Shown: positions 42,860-55,267, counted from the first letter of the stretch. The stretch is DNA of 64,000 nt from Adiantum capillus-veneris (GCA_014529385.2 CM043953.1:74570872-74634871), one strand, 5' to 3'. Notes: generated by a model not told the origin, from the sequence alone. Numbers and translations are program-made.

Positions 42860-43416
42860 ACACAAAGGAGTTAAGTGATATAAAAACTAGATGTATTTCA
42901 CACTATGATTGGCATGAAGATCCTTTTGGGACACCAACTTTTCCTATTCCCAAAGATGTAATTTTCCATATTAATGGTGTGGATTTTGAAGTGCGACTTT
43001 CATGAATTGAAGGAGCTGGTTATGGGCTATTTGTGCATACTACCCTAGAAAGTGGTTTGACTATTCTAAACTATGGAGGGCATAAGTATAGATTTCAAGA
43101 CTGGAAAAAGATACGCAAATTTTTTCCAAGAGCTTATAAATATTCTCTTCTAGAGGATCCAAACATAGAAGAAGAAGAAGATCAATCATACATTATTGGT
43201 TGTGTAGAAGAAGGAAACGTGTCGGGCTATATAAATAGTTCTCACAGTACAAATGTCTGTCCCAACGTACGCTATACATTTGATCCAAATTTGCCACCTT
43301 GGCATAAATGCACCTCTTCACACATCAAGTCAGAAGAATATGGCCATGTATGCATTGAGACTATTTGTCAAGTTGAAGCAGGAGAAGAGTTGTTTGTTGA
43401 CTATAACTTTACTTGA
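42860..43416 (+). CDS. SET-domain exon of the ParB-SET cargo gene
   Basis: The exon after the motif-filled intron reads, in phase with exon b, to a C-terminal SET domain. It has the glycine loop (GAGYGLFVHTTL), a central YGGHKYRF, a pseudo-knot segment (SGYINSSHSTNVCPNVRYTF, family pattern R-x-INHSC-x-PN) and the closing IKSEEYGHVCIE then GEELFVDYNFT (family E-L-x-x-DY). SET proteins transfer methyl groups to lysine on histones or other proteins. An in-frame TGA at 43003-43005 stands just before the glycine loop (RLS, stop, IEGAGYGLF). A CGA (Arg) to TGA change would explain it, since Arg is common at that position. Either this copy is inactive, or the base is an error or is recoded. Confidence 0.7.
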
Positions 43417-44068
43417 CATTGTAAAGTATTGTACATGGATGGAAATCTCAAGCACATGCATCATTTTCATTTTTCATGGATGAAATCTCAAGTGAATATA
43501 ACATTTGATTATTGTTTAGTTTATGCTCAACGAGAATCTAAGTGCTCTTATGCTTTGTGTGTTGTCTAACTTATTTGACTACCTTGGCCATAGAATCTTG
43601 ATTCTACTCTAGATTTGTGATAAATCTTACCAAAATTTAATCAATGTCTAGGTTGGACAAGTGGTGGGGCTTCAAACATTACTGTCTTAAACAAGTGGAG
43701 TTATCTTACTTGAATAAGTGGTGGCCTTTGAATCCAAATCTAAGCCAAATCTCTAATTGTTTGCTTGTAGTCTAGGTTGGACATTTGGTGGACCTTGTAT
43801 CCATGTTTCCTCAACAAGGGTGGCTTTTAGTTTTCACTTTAAGTACTCATCTTTAATAAAGTGTAGGATGGAAAATGTTGAGTTAGTAGATTGTATTTTA
43901 GACAAGTGGTGTTTGGTGTACGAATGCTGAAAATGGTTGCAAGGATTCTAACGACTTTACCTTAAATAAATTTCTTACTAGGAGTTCTACATATAAATAT
44001 GGTGAATAAAATTCTAGTGGTTTTGAGATACCATTTGTGTGTGTGTTTTCTTAGATTCACAAACTGGG
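43417..44068 (+). other. Intergenic region with scattered satellite motifs
   Basis: No gene. A few motif copies in plus orientation (TAGGTTGGACAAGTGGTGG near 43650, others near 43690-43780). It ends with a splice-acceptor-like TGTGTGTGTTTTCTTAG (44038-44054) before the next gene. Confidence 0.5.
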
Positions 44069-45253
44069 ATGGATAATGCTCCTATGGTTCAGTCAACAAC
44101 TATAGAATCCATAGATTCTATGGTTTCTAAAGTGCCCAAGATGGATGATATTTCTATACTAGAGTCTAGTTTTGTGCAACTTGAGCAAGCTTCCAATAAT
44201 GAGAACCAAGAAATCGATGCTTCAAAAATGCAACATACATCAAAAGAGACTGAAAAGTCCACTCACAAGCTATTGCCAATTGGTACTACGTCATGTAGCG
44301 TAGATGTTGAGAAATCCATGCTTACAATTATATTGGATTTAAATGGTCTATTGTTGAAACGTTCCCCTCAACCATCCTCACACCACAACTCAGTGCAAAT
44401 GGATTCAAAAAGATATATTATACTCAGGCCAGGTTGCATCCAATTCTTGAAGACTATTTTACAGAGGTTTAATGTTGCAATTTGGTCGACAGCTACTAGG
44501 AATAATGTGTATCAAATCCTTGCAGCACTAAACAACTTAGCTGAGGATACATTGCCTTTCTTTGCAATTTGGTCGCAAGATGTTTGCTACACCGCTCAAA
44601 CTCAAAAATTGTTTAGACCCGACAATCCAAACGTTGAGGCAATGTTCAAGCCTCTAGCCAAAATTGCCATGGGGTTTGAATGTGATCCACAAAGAACAGT
44701 GCTTATTGATGACTCTCCTTACAAGGGATGTATTTCACCAGCAAACAATTGCATTTTTTCACCACAATTTGATGCTGAGAAGATGGTTGACAATATGCTC
44801 TTGGAGAAGCTACTGCCATACTTGATTCATCTTGATGAGAGAAGGGATGTGCGTGATTTAATTGCTTCTTATCGTTATGGACAACCTATAGTGACAAATG
44901 ATAGTGAATACAAACAAATCATGGAGTATTGGAAGCAGAAAAATGATGTTTGGTCAGCTAAGGTGTTCTTTACAAGAAGAATACCACCTGCAAAAGGTGA
45001 CAGGGATGAAACTATCATTGAAAATGCAAGTGACATAAGCCACCGCAATGAAATGAGAAGAGCCCAAATACAAGAGATCTTAGCAAAGGAGCGTACACCC
45101 ATTGAAAGCATGAAGGCGTCACAATTGACCACTTTAGCTAGGCAATTGGGTTGTAACACAAAAGGAGTTTTGAAGGCAACCACAGCAAAGGCTTATATAA
45201 ATAAGGTGAAAGCTGAGAACAATCTTCTAAGGCTGGATAGAAAGCAACCCTAA
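44069..45253 (+). CDS. FCP1/NLI-interacting-factor-like HAD protein 1 (394 aa)
   Basis: The frame from ATG 44069 encodes an N-terminal Ser/Thr-rich part and a HAD-superfamily phosphatase domain of the FCP1/small CTD phosphatase type. Motif I is ILDLNGLLL (Asp90), where the family has DxDx(T/V): the second Asp is Asn. Motif II is IWSTATRNNV, and the C-terminal acidic motif is LIDDSPYKG (Asp214-Asp215). Family members remove phosphate from the RNA polymerase II CTD and other proteins. Loss of the second Asp, the general acid/base, may impair or change activity. The C-terminus (MKASQLTTLARQLGCNTKG) looks SAP-like, a possible DNA-binding motif. An acceptor at 44051-44054 implies a 5' non-coding exon. 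GTACTA at 45255 and TTCCTTCCTGCAG at 45346 suggest an intron in the 3' UTR. Confidence 0.75.
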   Translation: MDNAPMVQSTTIESIDSMVSKVPKMDDISILESSFVQLEQASNNENQEIDASKMQHTSKETEKSTHKLLPIGTTSCSVDVEKSMLTIILDLNGLLLKRSPQPSSHHNSVQMDSKRYIILRPGCIQFLKTILQRFNVAIWSTATRNNVYQILAALNNLAEDTLPFFAIWSQDVCYTAQTQKLFRPDNPNVEAMFKPLAKIAMGFECDPQRTVLIDDSPYKGCISPANNCIFSPQFDAEKMVDNMLLEKLLPYLIHLDERRDVRDLIASYRYGQPIVTNDSEYKQIMEYWKQKNDVWSAKVFFTRRIPPAKGDRDETIIENASDISHRNEMRRAQIQEILAKERTPIESMKASQLTTLARQLGCNTKGVLKATTAKAYINKVKAENNLLRLDRKQP

Positions 45254-46060
45254 GGTACTAGTGACATGTCATATATTTTGATACACATATTTGAACACTC
45301 ATGTGCATGGTATCTAACAAATCTTTCTTTTTATTCCTTCCTGCAGGATCTTACAAAGGATACTACTAGATGGAGCTCAATCAATAGAGATTTTGATATG
45401 TTTGCTCAAAATAATGAAGCAGTCACCTACATTTTTTGTTTATCAATTTCTTGAGAGACTTTCTTTTAGTTTGTAATCATCAAATGAAATGAAAAGTATC
45501 CTTCTTATAAGATTGCTGATCTTTTTCTCGTTCAAAACTTTCAATTGTGATTTATAGTTTTGTTAGCATGAGATTGTGCTTTTTTAGTTTGAAAAAAACT
45601 GTCAAAGATCCAAGTCTTTTTGGCTTTACTTAAGTTATTAATTGTGAAAGATCCAAGTCTTTTTGCTTTACTTAAGTTATTGATTGTCTATGTAATAGTC
45701 CTTAAAACAATATCGGATGGCTTTCTTGCTCCCATGTCTCACATTGGTCTTTAGGTAAGACAAGTGGTGACCTTGAAAGTATGGTCTCATATCTCGATCA
45801 AGTGAAGAGACATGAAGCTTAAATATCACTACTATGTATCTAGTGTTAAACTCCATCAAGACAAAGATACTAGAGTGCCAAATTGCAGTCTAGTTTAAGT
45901 GAAAATCCATTTGAGCTAAGGTAAAACTTATAGTGCCTCATTTTTCTAGGATTCTACCCCATCAAGGAAGTTAGTTTAGATAAGCAAAAGATCTTCAAAC
46001 CAGCACTTGACTTTCTTACTATTCAATATTCAAAGTCCCTTGAGGCTAACAAATTACATA
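45254..46060 (+). other. 3' region of the HAD gene with a ~43-bp tandem duplication
   Basis: A probable 3' UTR intron (45255-45346) is followed by UTR-like sequence. At about 45603-45690, AAAGATCCAAGTCTTTTTG and about 24 bp more occur twice in tandem. One plus-oriented motif copy (AGACAAGTGGTGACCTTGAA) is at 45758-45777. No other gene. Confidence 0.55.
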
Positions 46061-49000
46061 CCTACTTGTAACCTAACTAATGAGTAATTATATAGATCTA
46101 AGCAAGTGTATATAATGAGTCTTCAAACTAATAAACCAAGGGAAGAGAGTAGCAAGGTCCACTACTTGTCCAAGCTCAGCTCTAGACAACATAGAAAGAT
46201 GCTAGTTCTACTAATTGTCTAATTATAGGCATGGAGAAATGATAGAAGGTTGAACACTTGTCCAACCTATCATCTCTAGTAAGATGGGAGGTTTGGCCTT
46301 AAGATTCACCATGTAACCAACCTATACATCATTGTATTATGAAGAGTAGAAAAGCAAAGCTCCACCACTTGTCCAAGCTAGTTCTAAACTCCACATGGAG
46401 ATAAGCAAGCTCCACCATTTGTCAAATCTCTCTTCCATTAAAACATGAAAAAACTCAGCTATGTTGTACAGGGGGGACTTTTTTCCAAGGTCCACCACTT
46501 GTCCAAGCTAGGATCCATTAAAACATGGAAATAAACAAAGCTCCACCACTCGTCCAACCTTTAGAGTTGCAAAGTCTATGGGTTGTCTAAACTAGGTATG
46601 GGAAAATAATTGAAGGTCCACCACTTGAAACATGGAGCGAAGCAAGCTCCACCATGTCTCCAATATGCTAGACTCCACTGAAACACCCTAAACCCATGAT
46701 ATTTTGTACATAGGGGATGTACATTCAAGATCCACCACTTGTCCAACCTAGTATCCCTAGTAGCTTGATAGCTTTGGTCTCAAGATTCACCACTTGTCCA
46801 CTCTATGTCATTGTATTAAAAAGGATTGGGTGTTAAGGTCCACCACTTGACCAACCTATAAGGTTATATTTTAAATGGTTTTTTTTCTCACAACTTGAAC
46901 TACCCATGATATGTTTTACATGGGAGTTTTGTTTCAATGTCCACCACTTGTCCAAGCTAACTCTATTGAAACATAGAGAGAACCAAATATCCACCACTTG
47001 TCCAAGCTAAGCTATATTGAAACATGGAGAGAAGGATGCTCCAGCATTTCTCCAAGATAGGCTTCATTGAAACATGGAGAGAAGAAAGCTCCACCATGTC
47101 TCCAAGCTAGGATCCATTTAAATGCCCTAAAACCATTTTATTTTGTACATGGGGGGTTTTATTTCAAGGCCCACCACTTGTCTAACCTATTATCCCTAGT
47201 AGCATGAGTGGTTTGGTCTCAAGATACACCACTTGTACACTCTATGTCATTATATTATGAAGAACTATGTATTAAGGTCCACCACTTTTCCAACCTATAA
47301 GATTATATCTTAAATGGTATCCTTTCTCACCACTTGAAATGCCCATGATATGTTTTACATAGGGGTTTCATTCCAAGGTCCACCACTTGTCCAAGCTAAC
47401 TCTATTCAAACATAGAGAGAAGCAAAGGTCCACCACTTGTCCAAGCTAACTCTATTCAAACATAGAGAGAAGCAAAGGTTCACCACTTGTCAAAGCTAGG
47501 GTCCATTGAAGCATGGAGAGAAGTAACCTCCATCATTTTTCCAAGATAGGTGCCATTCAAACATGGAAAGAATCAAGATCTACCATGTCTCCAAGATTCT
47601 AGGCTCCATTGAAACACCCTAAAACCATGATATTTTGTACATGGGGTGTTTACATTCAAGGTCTACCACTTCTCTAACGTATTATACCTAGTAGCATGAG
47701 TGGTTTGGTCTTAAGATTCACCACTTATCCACTCTATGTCATTATATTAAGAATAACTGGGTGTTAAGGTCCACCACTTGTCCAACCTATAAGGGTATAT
47801 CTTAAATGGTATCCTTCACCACTTGTCAAGGTCCATCACCACTTTTCCAACCTGTAAGGTTATATCTTGAATGATATTTTTCCTTATCACTTGTAATGTC
47901 CATGCTATGTTTTACAAAGGGGTTTTGTTCCAAGACCCACCACTTGTCCAAGCTAGCTCTATTGAAACATAGAGAGAAGCAAAGTTCCACCACTTGTCCA
48001 AGGTAGGCTCCATTGAAACATGGAGAGAAGGATGATCCACCATTTCTCCAAGATAGGTTCCATTGAAACATTGAGAGAAGCAATCTCCACCATGTCTCCA
48101 AGCTAGGATCCATTGAAATACCCTAAACCCATAATTTTGTACATGAGGGGTTTACATTCAAGGTCCACCACTTGTCCAACCTATTATCCCTAGTAGCACG
48201 AGTGGTTTGGTCTCAAGATTCACCACTTGTACACTCTATGTCATTATATTAAGAAGAACTATGTGTTAAGGTCCACCACTTGTCCAACCTATAAAGTTAT
48301 ATTTTAAATGGTATCCTTTCTCACCACTTGAAATGCCCATGATATGTTTTACATGGGGGTTTCATTCCAAGGTCCACCACTTGTCCAAGCTAACTCTATT
48401 AAAACATATAGAGAAAGAAAGGTCCACCACTTGTCCAAGCTAGGCTCATTGAAACATGGAGAGAAGGAACCTCCACTGTTTCTCCTAGATAGGCTCCATT
48501 AAAACATGGAGAGAAATAAGCTCCACCATGTCTCCAAGGTGCTAGGCTCCATTGAAATACCCAATACCCATAATAATTTTTACATGGGGGGTTTACATTC
48601 AAGGTTCACCACTTGTCCAACCTATTATCCCTAGTAGGTTTGGTCTCATGATTCACCACTTGTCCACTCTATGTCATTATATTAAGAGGAATTGGGTGTT
48701 AAGGTCCACCACTTGTCCAACCTATAATGCTATAGCTTGAATGGTATTTTTTCTCACCACTTGTAATGCCCATGACATGATTTACATGGGGGTTTTGTTC
48801 CAAGGTCCACCACTTGTCCAAGCTAAATCTATTGAAACATAGAGAGAAACAAAGGTCCACCACTTTTCCAAGCTAAGCTGCATTGAAACATGGACCTTAA
48901 TACCAAATTATTTCTAGTAGCATGAGTGATATTTTGTACATGGGGGGTTTACATTCAAGGTCCACCACTTGTCGAACCTATTTCCCTAGTAGGTTTGGTC

Positions 49001-50740
49001 CCAAGTTCACCACTTATCCACTATATGTCATTATATTAAGAATAATTGGGTGTTAAGGTCCACCACTTGTCCAACCTATAAGGTTATATATTAAATGGTA
49101 TTTTTTCTCACCACTTGTAATGCCCATGATATGTTTTACATGGGGGTTTTGTTCCAAGGTCCACCACTTTTCCAAGATAACTCTATTCAAACATAGAGAG
49201 AAATAAAGGTCCAACACTTGTCCAAGTTAGGCTCCATTGAAACATGGAGAGAATGATGCTCCACCATTTATCCAAGATAGGCTGCATTGAAACATGGAGA
49301 GAAGCAAGCTTTACCATGTTTCCAAGCTAGGCTCCATTGAAACACTCTAGGGGGTTTTATTTCAAGGCCCACCACTTGTTTAACCTATTATCCCTAGTAG
49401 CATGAGTGGTTTGGTTTCAAGATTCACCACTTGTACACTCTATGTCATTATATTGTGTTAAGGTCCACCACTTGTCCAACCTATAAGGTTATATCTTAAA
49501 TGGTATCCTTTCTCGCCACTTGAAATGCCCATGATATGTTTTACATGGGAGTTTCATTCCAAGATCCACCACTTGTCCAAGCTAACCATATTTAAACATA
49601 GAGAGAAACAAAGGTCCACGACTTGTCCAAGCTAGGCTCCATTGAAACATGGAGAGAAGGAACCTCCACCATTTCTCCTAGATAGGTTCCATTAAAACAT
49701 GGACATAAGTAAGTTCCACCATGTCTCCTAGATGCTAGGCTCCATTGAAATACGCAAAACCCATGATATTTTGTACATGGGTGATTTACATTCAAGGTCA
49801 ACCATTTGTCCACCCTATTATCCCTAGTAGGTTTGGTCTCACAATTCACCACTTTTCCACTCTATGTCATTATAATAAGAGGAATTGGGTGCTAAGGTCC
49901 ACCACTTGTCCAGCCTATAAAGTTATACCTTGAATGGTATTTTTTCTCACCACTTGTAATGCCCATGACATGCTTTACATGGGGGTTTTGTTCCAAGGTT
50001 CACCACTTGTCCAAGCTAATTCTATTGAAACATAGAGAGAAACAAAGATCCACCACTTTTCCAAGCTAGGCTCCATTGAAACATGGACCTTAATACCAAA
50101 TTATTCCTAGTAGCATGAGTGATATTTTGTACATGGGGGGTTTGCATTCAAGGTCCACCACTTGTCCAACCTACTTTTCCTAGTAGGTTTGGTCGCAAGA
50201 TTCACCACTTGTCCACTCTATGTCATTATATTAATAATAATTGGGTGTTAAGGTCCACCACTTGTCCAACCTATAAGGTTATATATTGAATGGTATTTTT
50301 TCTCACCACTTGTAATGTCCATGATATGTTTTACATGGGGATTTTGTTCCAAGGTCCACCACTTGTCCAAGCTAAATCTGTTCAAACATAGAGAGAAACA
50401 AACGTCCACCACTTGTCCAAGCTAGGCTCCATTGAAACATGGAGAGAATGATGCTCCACCATTTATCCAAGATAGAATCCATTGAAACATGGAGAGAAGT
50501 AAGCTCCACCATGTCTCGAAGATGCTAGAGTCGATTGAAATACCCAAAACCCCTGATACTTTGTACATGGGGGGTTTACATTCAAGGTCCACCACTTGTC
50601 CAACCTATTATCCCTAGTAGCATGAGTGGTTTGGTCTCAGGATTCACCACTTGTCCACTCTATATCATTATATTAAGAAAAATTGGGTTTCCATATCTAA
50701 ATGGATCTTTTCTTGGATAAGTGGTAGACCTTGAGACCTA
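46060..50740 (-). repeat. Satellite array in inverted orientation (right arm, part 1)
   Basis: About ten units of the same family as the 26.9-37.5 kb array, read on the minus strand: CAAGGTCCACCACTTGTCCAA and ACATGGAGAGAAGCAAG phrases recur throughout. Unit length is about 360-480 bp (CCAACCTATAAGG marker near 46850, 47290, 47785, 48280, 48715, 49075, 49475 and later). Its left boundary sequence (about 46080-46200, with GGGAAGAGAGTAGCAAGGTC and CAGCTCTAGACAACATAG) is the reverse complement of sequence just left of the ParB exon (37425-37600). The array therefore mirrors the left arm around the cargo genes. Confidence 0.9.
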
Positions 50741-51025
50741 AATACCCATTCTACACTAGAGCATTGGTTAAGCCTTATGCACTTCAAGCATACCTTTAAC
50801 AACAAGTAGTAGTTATTAGTTGACTTAAGTCTAGTTGACCTCCATGGTATTGAGACTAAGAGAGAGTGTAGCATAAAAAAGAGTCAAGATTTTAATTTGA
50901 CTTTCTTTCTATTAATGAGTAGATCATAGATGGATTTTGGTATCTAATAAAACCTTAGGGTAGACAATGTAAAACTCATGTCTATTGTTGTGTTTGCATT
51001 AAGTGTTGTTGTTCTTTCATTTCAG
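50741..51025 (+). other. Short spacer and splice acceptor before HAD gene 2
   Basis: Non-coding, ending in the strong acceptor TTGTTCTTTCATTTCAG (51025). No gene recognised. Confidence 0.5.
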
Positions 51026-51801
51026 AACCATTACAGAAAAATGGATTGGCTATATGCTGGCATAAATTGAAGAAAACTATTGAATTACCCATCCAACCTC
51101 CTCCAAGACCTTGTCCAAGGAATGAATCACCTCCTTATCACCTACCACTTGCTTTCAAGGACATCAAAAGAGTACTTATCTTGGATCTAGAGGGGTTACT
51201 TCTCAAGACAATTGAAATGAAACATGGAGATTCTATGCCATCTTGGGCTCAACACATGCGACTTGTGGAGGATAAAGATGAAGTTTATCATGTGGTGCGA
51301 CCAGATGCACAAAGTTTTTTGGATTTTTGTGCTGAATACTTTGAGCTATGGATATGGAGTTGCTATAACTTAACAAGGGTGCAACGCATCACACAAAAAT
51401 GTTTTCCTGAGCAGTATACCAAGTTCAAGGTGTTTATGAGTAACAAAAATTGCCAAAATCCAAATATTATGTTAGGATTTACAAGGGTTTATCACAAAAA
51501 TTTGAGTGATATTTGGAAGATATTTGAGGATTTGGATGCAAACAATACCTTAATTTTTGATGACACTCCATATAGGGTGATGTGGAACATGCCAGGGACA
51601 TATCTTATATTTCCAAATATGTGGAGGCAAACTTCCGAGCAACTTCAAAACTTCTTGCAGAGAACCATAATTCCATGGTTGGTAGGATGGTTGTATGCAA
51701 GAGATAAGAGAGTCTATACATACAACACAATTGTAAATCAGTATAGTGATTCTGAGACAAATTATGTCCTTGGTGTGTACTTGTCAACACGAAAGAATTG
51801 A
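51026..51801 (+). CDS. FCP1/NLI-interacting-factor-like HAD protein 2 (last exon)
   Basis: An exon beginning after acceptor AG 51024-51025, whose first two bases complete a codon, so an upstream exon is required but not found. There is no in-frame ATG before the domain. It encodes a HAD phosphatase-like domain related to that of the 44-kb gene. Motif I is LILDLEGLLLKT (Glu replaces the second Asp of DxDx), motif II IWSCYNLTRV and motif III TLIFDDTPYRVMW. A conserved C-terminal helix (LQNFLQRTIIPWLVGWLYARD) parallels MLLEKLLPYLIHL in protein 1. Both element-borne HAD proteins have lost the same catalytic Asp. The gene sits between two inverted satellite arms. Stop codon TGA at 51799-51801. Confidence 0.72.
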
Positions 51802-52220
51802 ATAAATGTGGCCATAAGATGCTTTTTTTATTCTAGTGTGTATCTTTCAACATTTGTATAATTTGATATAGTCTTTTTTATAAAAAAACAAAGGTGTGTC
51901 AATTTTATGAACACTTGAATGGAGTGCACCCTACTCTAAGGGGACTTCAATGTACTATTGGAGTGCATCCTATTGTAAGGGGACTCTGATGTATTGCTAG
52001 AGTGCACCCAAATTTTTGGAGACTCATTTTTTATTTGATTGGGGCCTATGTTGGGTCATATAGTAAAAGAAATTCATTTTTTGTTCAATTCATATCGAGG
52101 TTGCATTTATTTGTAACTATGAGAGAATTGATGTTTGATGTCAAAATAAAACTTGTATGTATGGATCAGAGAATTCATGGACTTTAAATATGTGAGAGGG
52201 ATCTTTTTCTTGGGCACAAA
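51802..52220 (+). repeat. 3' flank with ~42-bp imperfect repeats
   Basis: Three imperfect copies of GGAGTGCACCC(T)...CTAAGGGGACT lie at about 51918-52020, spaced about 42 bp. The rest is UTR-like AT-rich sequence with no gene. Confidence 0.5.
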
Positions 52221-52516
52221 TGTTTGCTTCAAGAATTTTGTCATTACATACTTTACGTTGAGGCGGTCCGGGGCGGGCAACAAGAAGAGTGGCCTCTAGA
52301 CACCCTTCAAGGCTCCCGTGCTGCTCAATGGGGCTGGGGCACAACACAACACAAACCAAAACAACAAACCCACCGCCAAATCCCAACTACACAAGGGGCA
52401 CCACCTAGTTTAAGAGCGAACTAGGACGCAAAAGAGGAGAATCGTTAGAGCAACCCACAAACAAGCAAGGAATTACACTAACCCTAACACCAATGGAATA
52501 CTCTCACACACTAAAA

Positions 52517-52595
<79 letters not shown>

Positions 52596-55267
52596 GAGAG
52601 AGAGATAGAGAGAGACAGAGAGATAGTGCTCGGGCTGCTTTGAAACGTATCGGCGATGATCAAGCAAACACAACTATATATTTAAGAAAGAGAGAGAAAG
52701 GGGGAGGGGGTGCTTGTTGCATTAATACCTTCTTACAAATCTGTCATGACAAATCAAAGTGAGATTAGTACTTGTTCAACATAGCTTGCGTAAATTTCAC
52801 CACAACACATCACTAGAAAAGCCACCCCAATCATTGTCTTAAGGCCAGGGGAGTCCTCTCCACCCTGTCGTCCTCTTACAGTATGTGGGATTTATGGGTA
52901 GATTGATGACAACACCAGAGACAAGCTATCAAGAACTTAAAAAAAAACCAAGACACTTACGCATCATTGTTGTCCATTACTTCACGTTGGAAGAGAGACA
53001 AAATATCCAAGATTAGTCCAAATCCACCCTCCTTGATTCAGCGAATGTTGGGCTTACACTAGTAGCAGAAATGATAGATTTCCTACTCTCAATTGAATGA
53101 TTACTCTCTCTCTTACAATGGCATAGATTTCCCTTGCTAATCCCCTATTACAACACATGCACATGCATAAGACAATGAGCTTCCACTCAAGAGCTCCTTC
53201 TAGAGAGGTTGAGCTTGGCTTCTCAAGCTATAGCATAGTGCTCCTTCTTATGGCTTCCCCCCTTTTATGCTAGCTACACCCTCCTTTTATAGCAATTTTG
53301 AAAGCTAGGGTTACTCCTCTAGCCATGGTTGGGTTAGATTTTCAGTAATTTATCTAATTTCTTTTGCTTGGAATTATCAAGAAGTTGGTGGGGAAAGAGA
53401 GAGGAGAGAAATGGAGGTGATAGGACTTTTCATAGTGGGTTAGTGTTAGTAGAGTTAGTATTAATTTACAAATGGAATTGAATATTTACAATGGGAGTAT
53501 CCATGTAGGATACAAATAAGGAAGAAAAACTCTTAAGAGGTAAGAAAAGGTGGATTTCTTACAAGGTTGATGCTCCAAGTGTCTTGAGTAGGGCCAATTT
53601 TGACGCTTGTTGACGGTCCACTAGCTTTGACGGTACATTTTTTCTCCACTCTTGACCTTCCTTGAGAGAAAAGGTAATTGAAGCTGAGTAATCAACCACC
53701 ATGATGCTGTCTTTTAAGAGAAGAGGCTGAATTTTGTGGTTTTTTGATAGATATGGGTAATTTGGAGGAGGAAAAATGAGACTAGGTGGTCAATTTTGGA
53801 ATGGAATTGTGTGTGGGAGGTATGAGTTCACCATGGTTTCTCTTATTCTTCAAGGTTGAGGAGAAGGTGAGTAGTGTGCAGAGAGGAGTGGTGAGAGAGA
53901 TGGGGATGATGAGTGGAGAAGTGTGTGTGAAAGAGGAAAATGATAAAGTGGAAGAGAGAGTGTGGCTGCATAGCATGGGAAAACTGGGGTCCACTAAAAA
54001 AATCATAGCTCACAGATGGTAGCTCCAAAAATCATGAAAAAATTTGGGGTGATTATTCAGAGCGTGGGCTACATTTTCTCTTTTGACCACCGCTCCAAAT
54101 TCAGAGTGGAGATAGGTGCCAAAATTCTCACCAAAAAGCCTGTTTTTTAGGCCTGCAAAAGTCTTTTAGTGGTCCCCTCCTTTGTTGAATTTGTACAATG
54201 CATCCAAGAGTGAGCCCCTCCTTTGTCATATTATAATACAAAGCATTCAAGTTGCCCTTGACCCATGCATGGAGGAGGATTATTGGTGAAATAAGAAATA
54301 TATACATGGTGGGACTAGTGTATGGACTATTCATGGACTTTAGCTCAATGAGCACATGGTGTTAGAATAATGAGTAAAAATAATAATAAAAATATGGAGG
54401 AGTTACGGATATGGAAAGATATTGGAATCATATGATATGGTCCCTCCTTGAATTATTTTGGGTGAAAGAGGAAAATGTATGCAAGTAAATAATATAATAA
54501 AAGTAACCAATGAGTAGAAATCAATTTTTTGTTTTCACGAGGGTGAGGGTGAAAATGTGGGAGTGATTTGTATAAAGGAAAAATATGAGGTTAGAGTATG
54601 TACATATTGGCGAAAAAATAAAATTATGGTGTAAGAGGATGAAAGAAGGTGTACATAGGTTTAATAAAACACACACCTAAGTAGAAATATTTAAATAAAA
54701 TACCAAAATAATTATAAAAAATCCCTATATTTAGGCCATATATACAATGAAATATTTACACACAAAGAGGCCATAATATACTTTTATTTTTTTATTTTTT
54801 TTATTTTTTTTGGCTCACCTAGCCCAGTGACTAGCTAGCTGAGGGTTTTTAAGAAGATATGGGAAAAGTCCCGTGACTCACGCACGCCTATGTACAGTGA
54901 AATGGTAGGGATAGCCACAGTGTTTGGGTGATTTTGGTAGGGTGAGGTAACTCACTGTGGCAATTACAAAGAGCCGAAAAAATGGCTATCAACGTGAAAG
55001 AGTTTTAGAACCTAAAAGACTTTGAAAACAAAACTATGGAATCTAAGTGCATGTATTCTTGAATGGCTTGAAAGTTGATGTATACATGCATGTCGCCTTG
55101 ATGAAGATTTAGATCTGACAAGATGCAAAGCTAGAATTCTTGGACGTTACCTTTGTCAATTTGGTAATAACATATTTAACTTTCTTTTATTATGGGTGGA
55201 AAATATATTATTATGTGCATTTGGAACCTAATTGCTTGACCTTCAAACCAAGATTCCTATGTTATTT
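52221..55267. other. About 3 kb without recognisable gene; possible retroelement fragment
   Basis: No domain is visible in any frame. 52250-52460 has a GC-rich block and the phrase GGGGCACCACCTAG. A similar phrase (GGGGCACCACCCTA) occurs on the minus strand near 16.48 kb, so an LTR-type fragment may be inserted here. 53.1-53.35 kb has GAGCTC/CAAGAGCTCC-rich LTR-like sequence. 54.78-54.81 kb is T-rich. The stretch interrupts the otherwise motif-rich right part of the giant element and may be a nested insertion. Confidence 0.4.
52521..52624 (+). repeat. (AG)n microsatellite, about 100 bp
   Basis: An almost uninterrupted GA dinucleotide run from ACACGAGAGAG, with a few GATA/GACA interruptions near its right end. 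The open frames across it (Arg-Glu or Ser-Leu repeats) are artefacts. Confidence 0.98.

Noticed and set aside
52493-52762. Frames with Arg-Glu or Ser-Leu runs across the AG microsatellite
   Set aside because: Pure dinucleotide repeat translated in two phases; no flanking coding signal.
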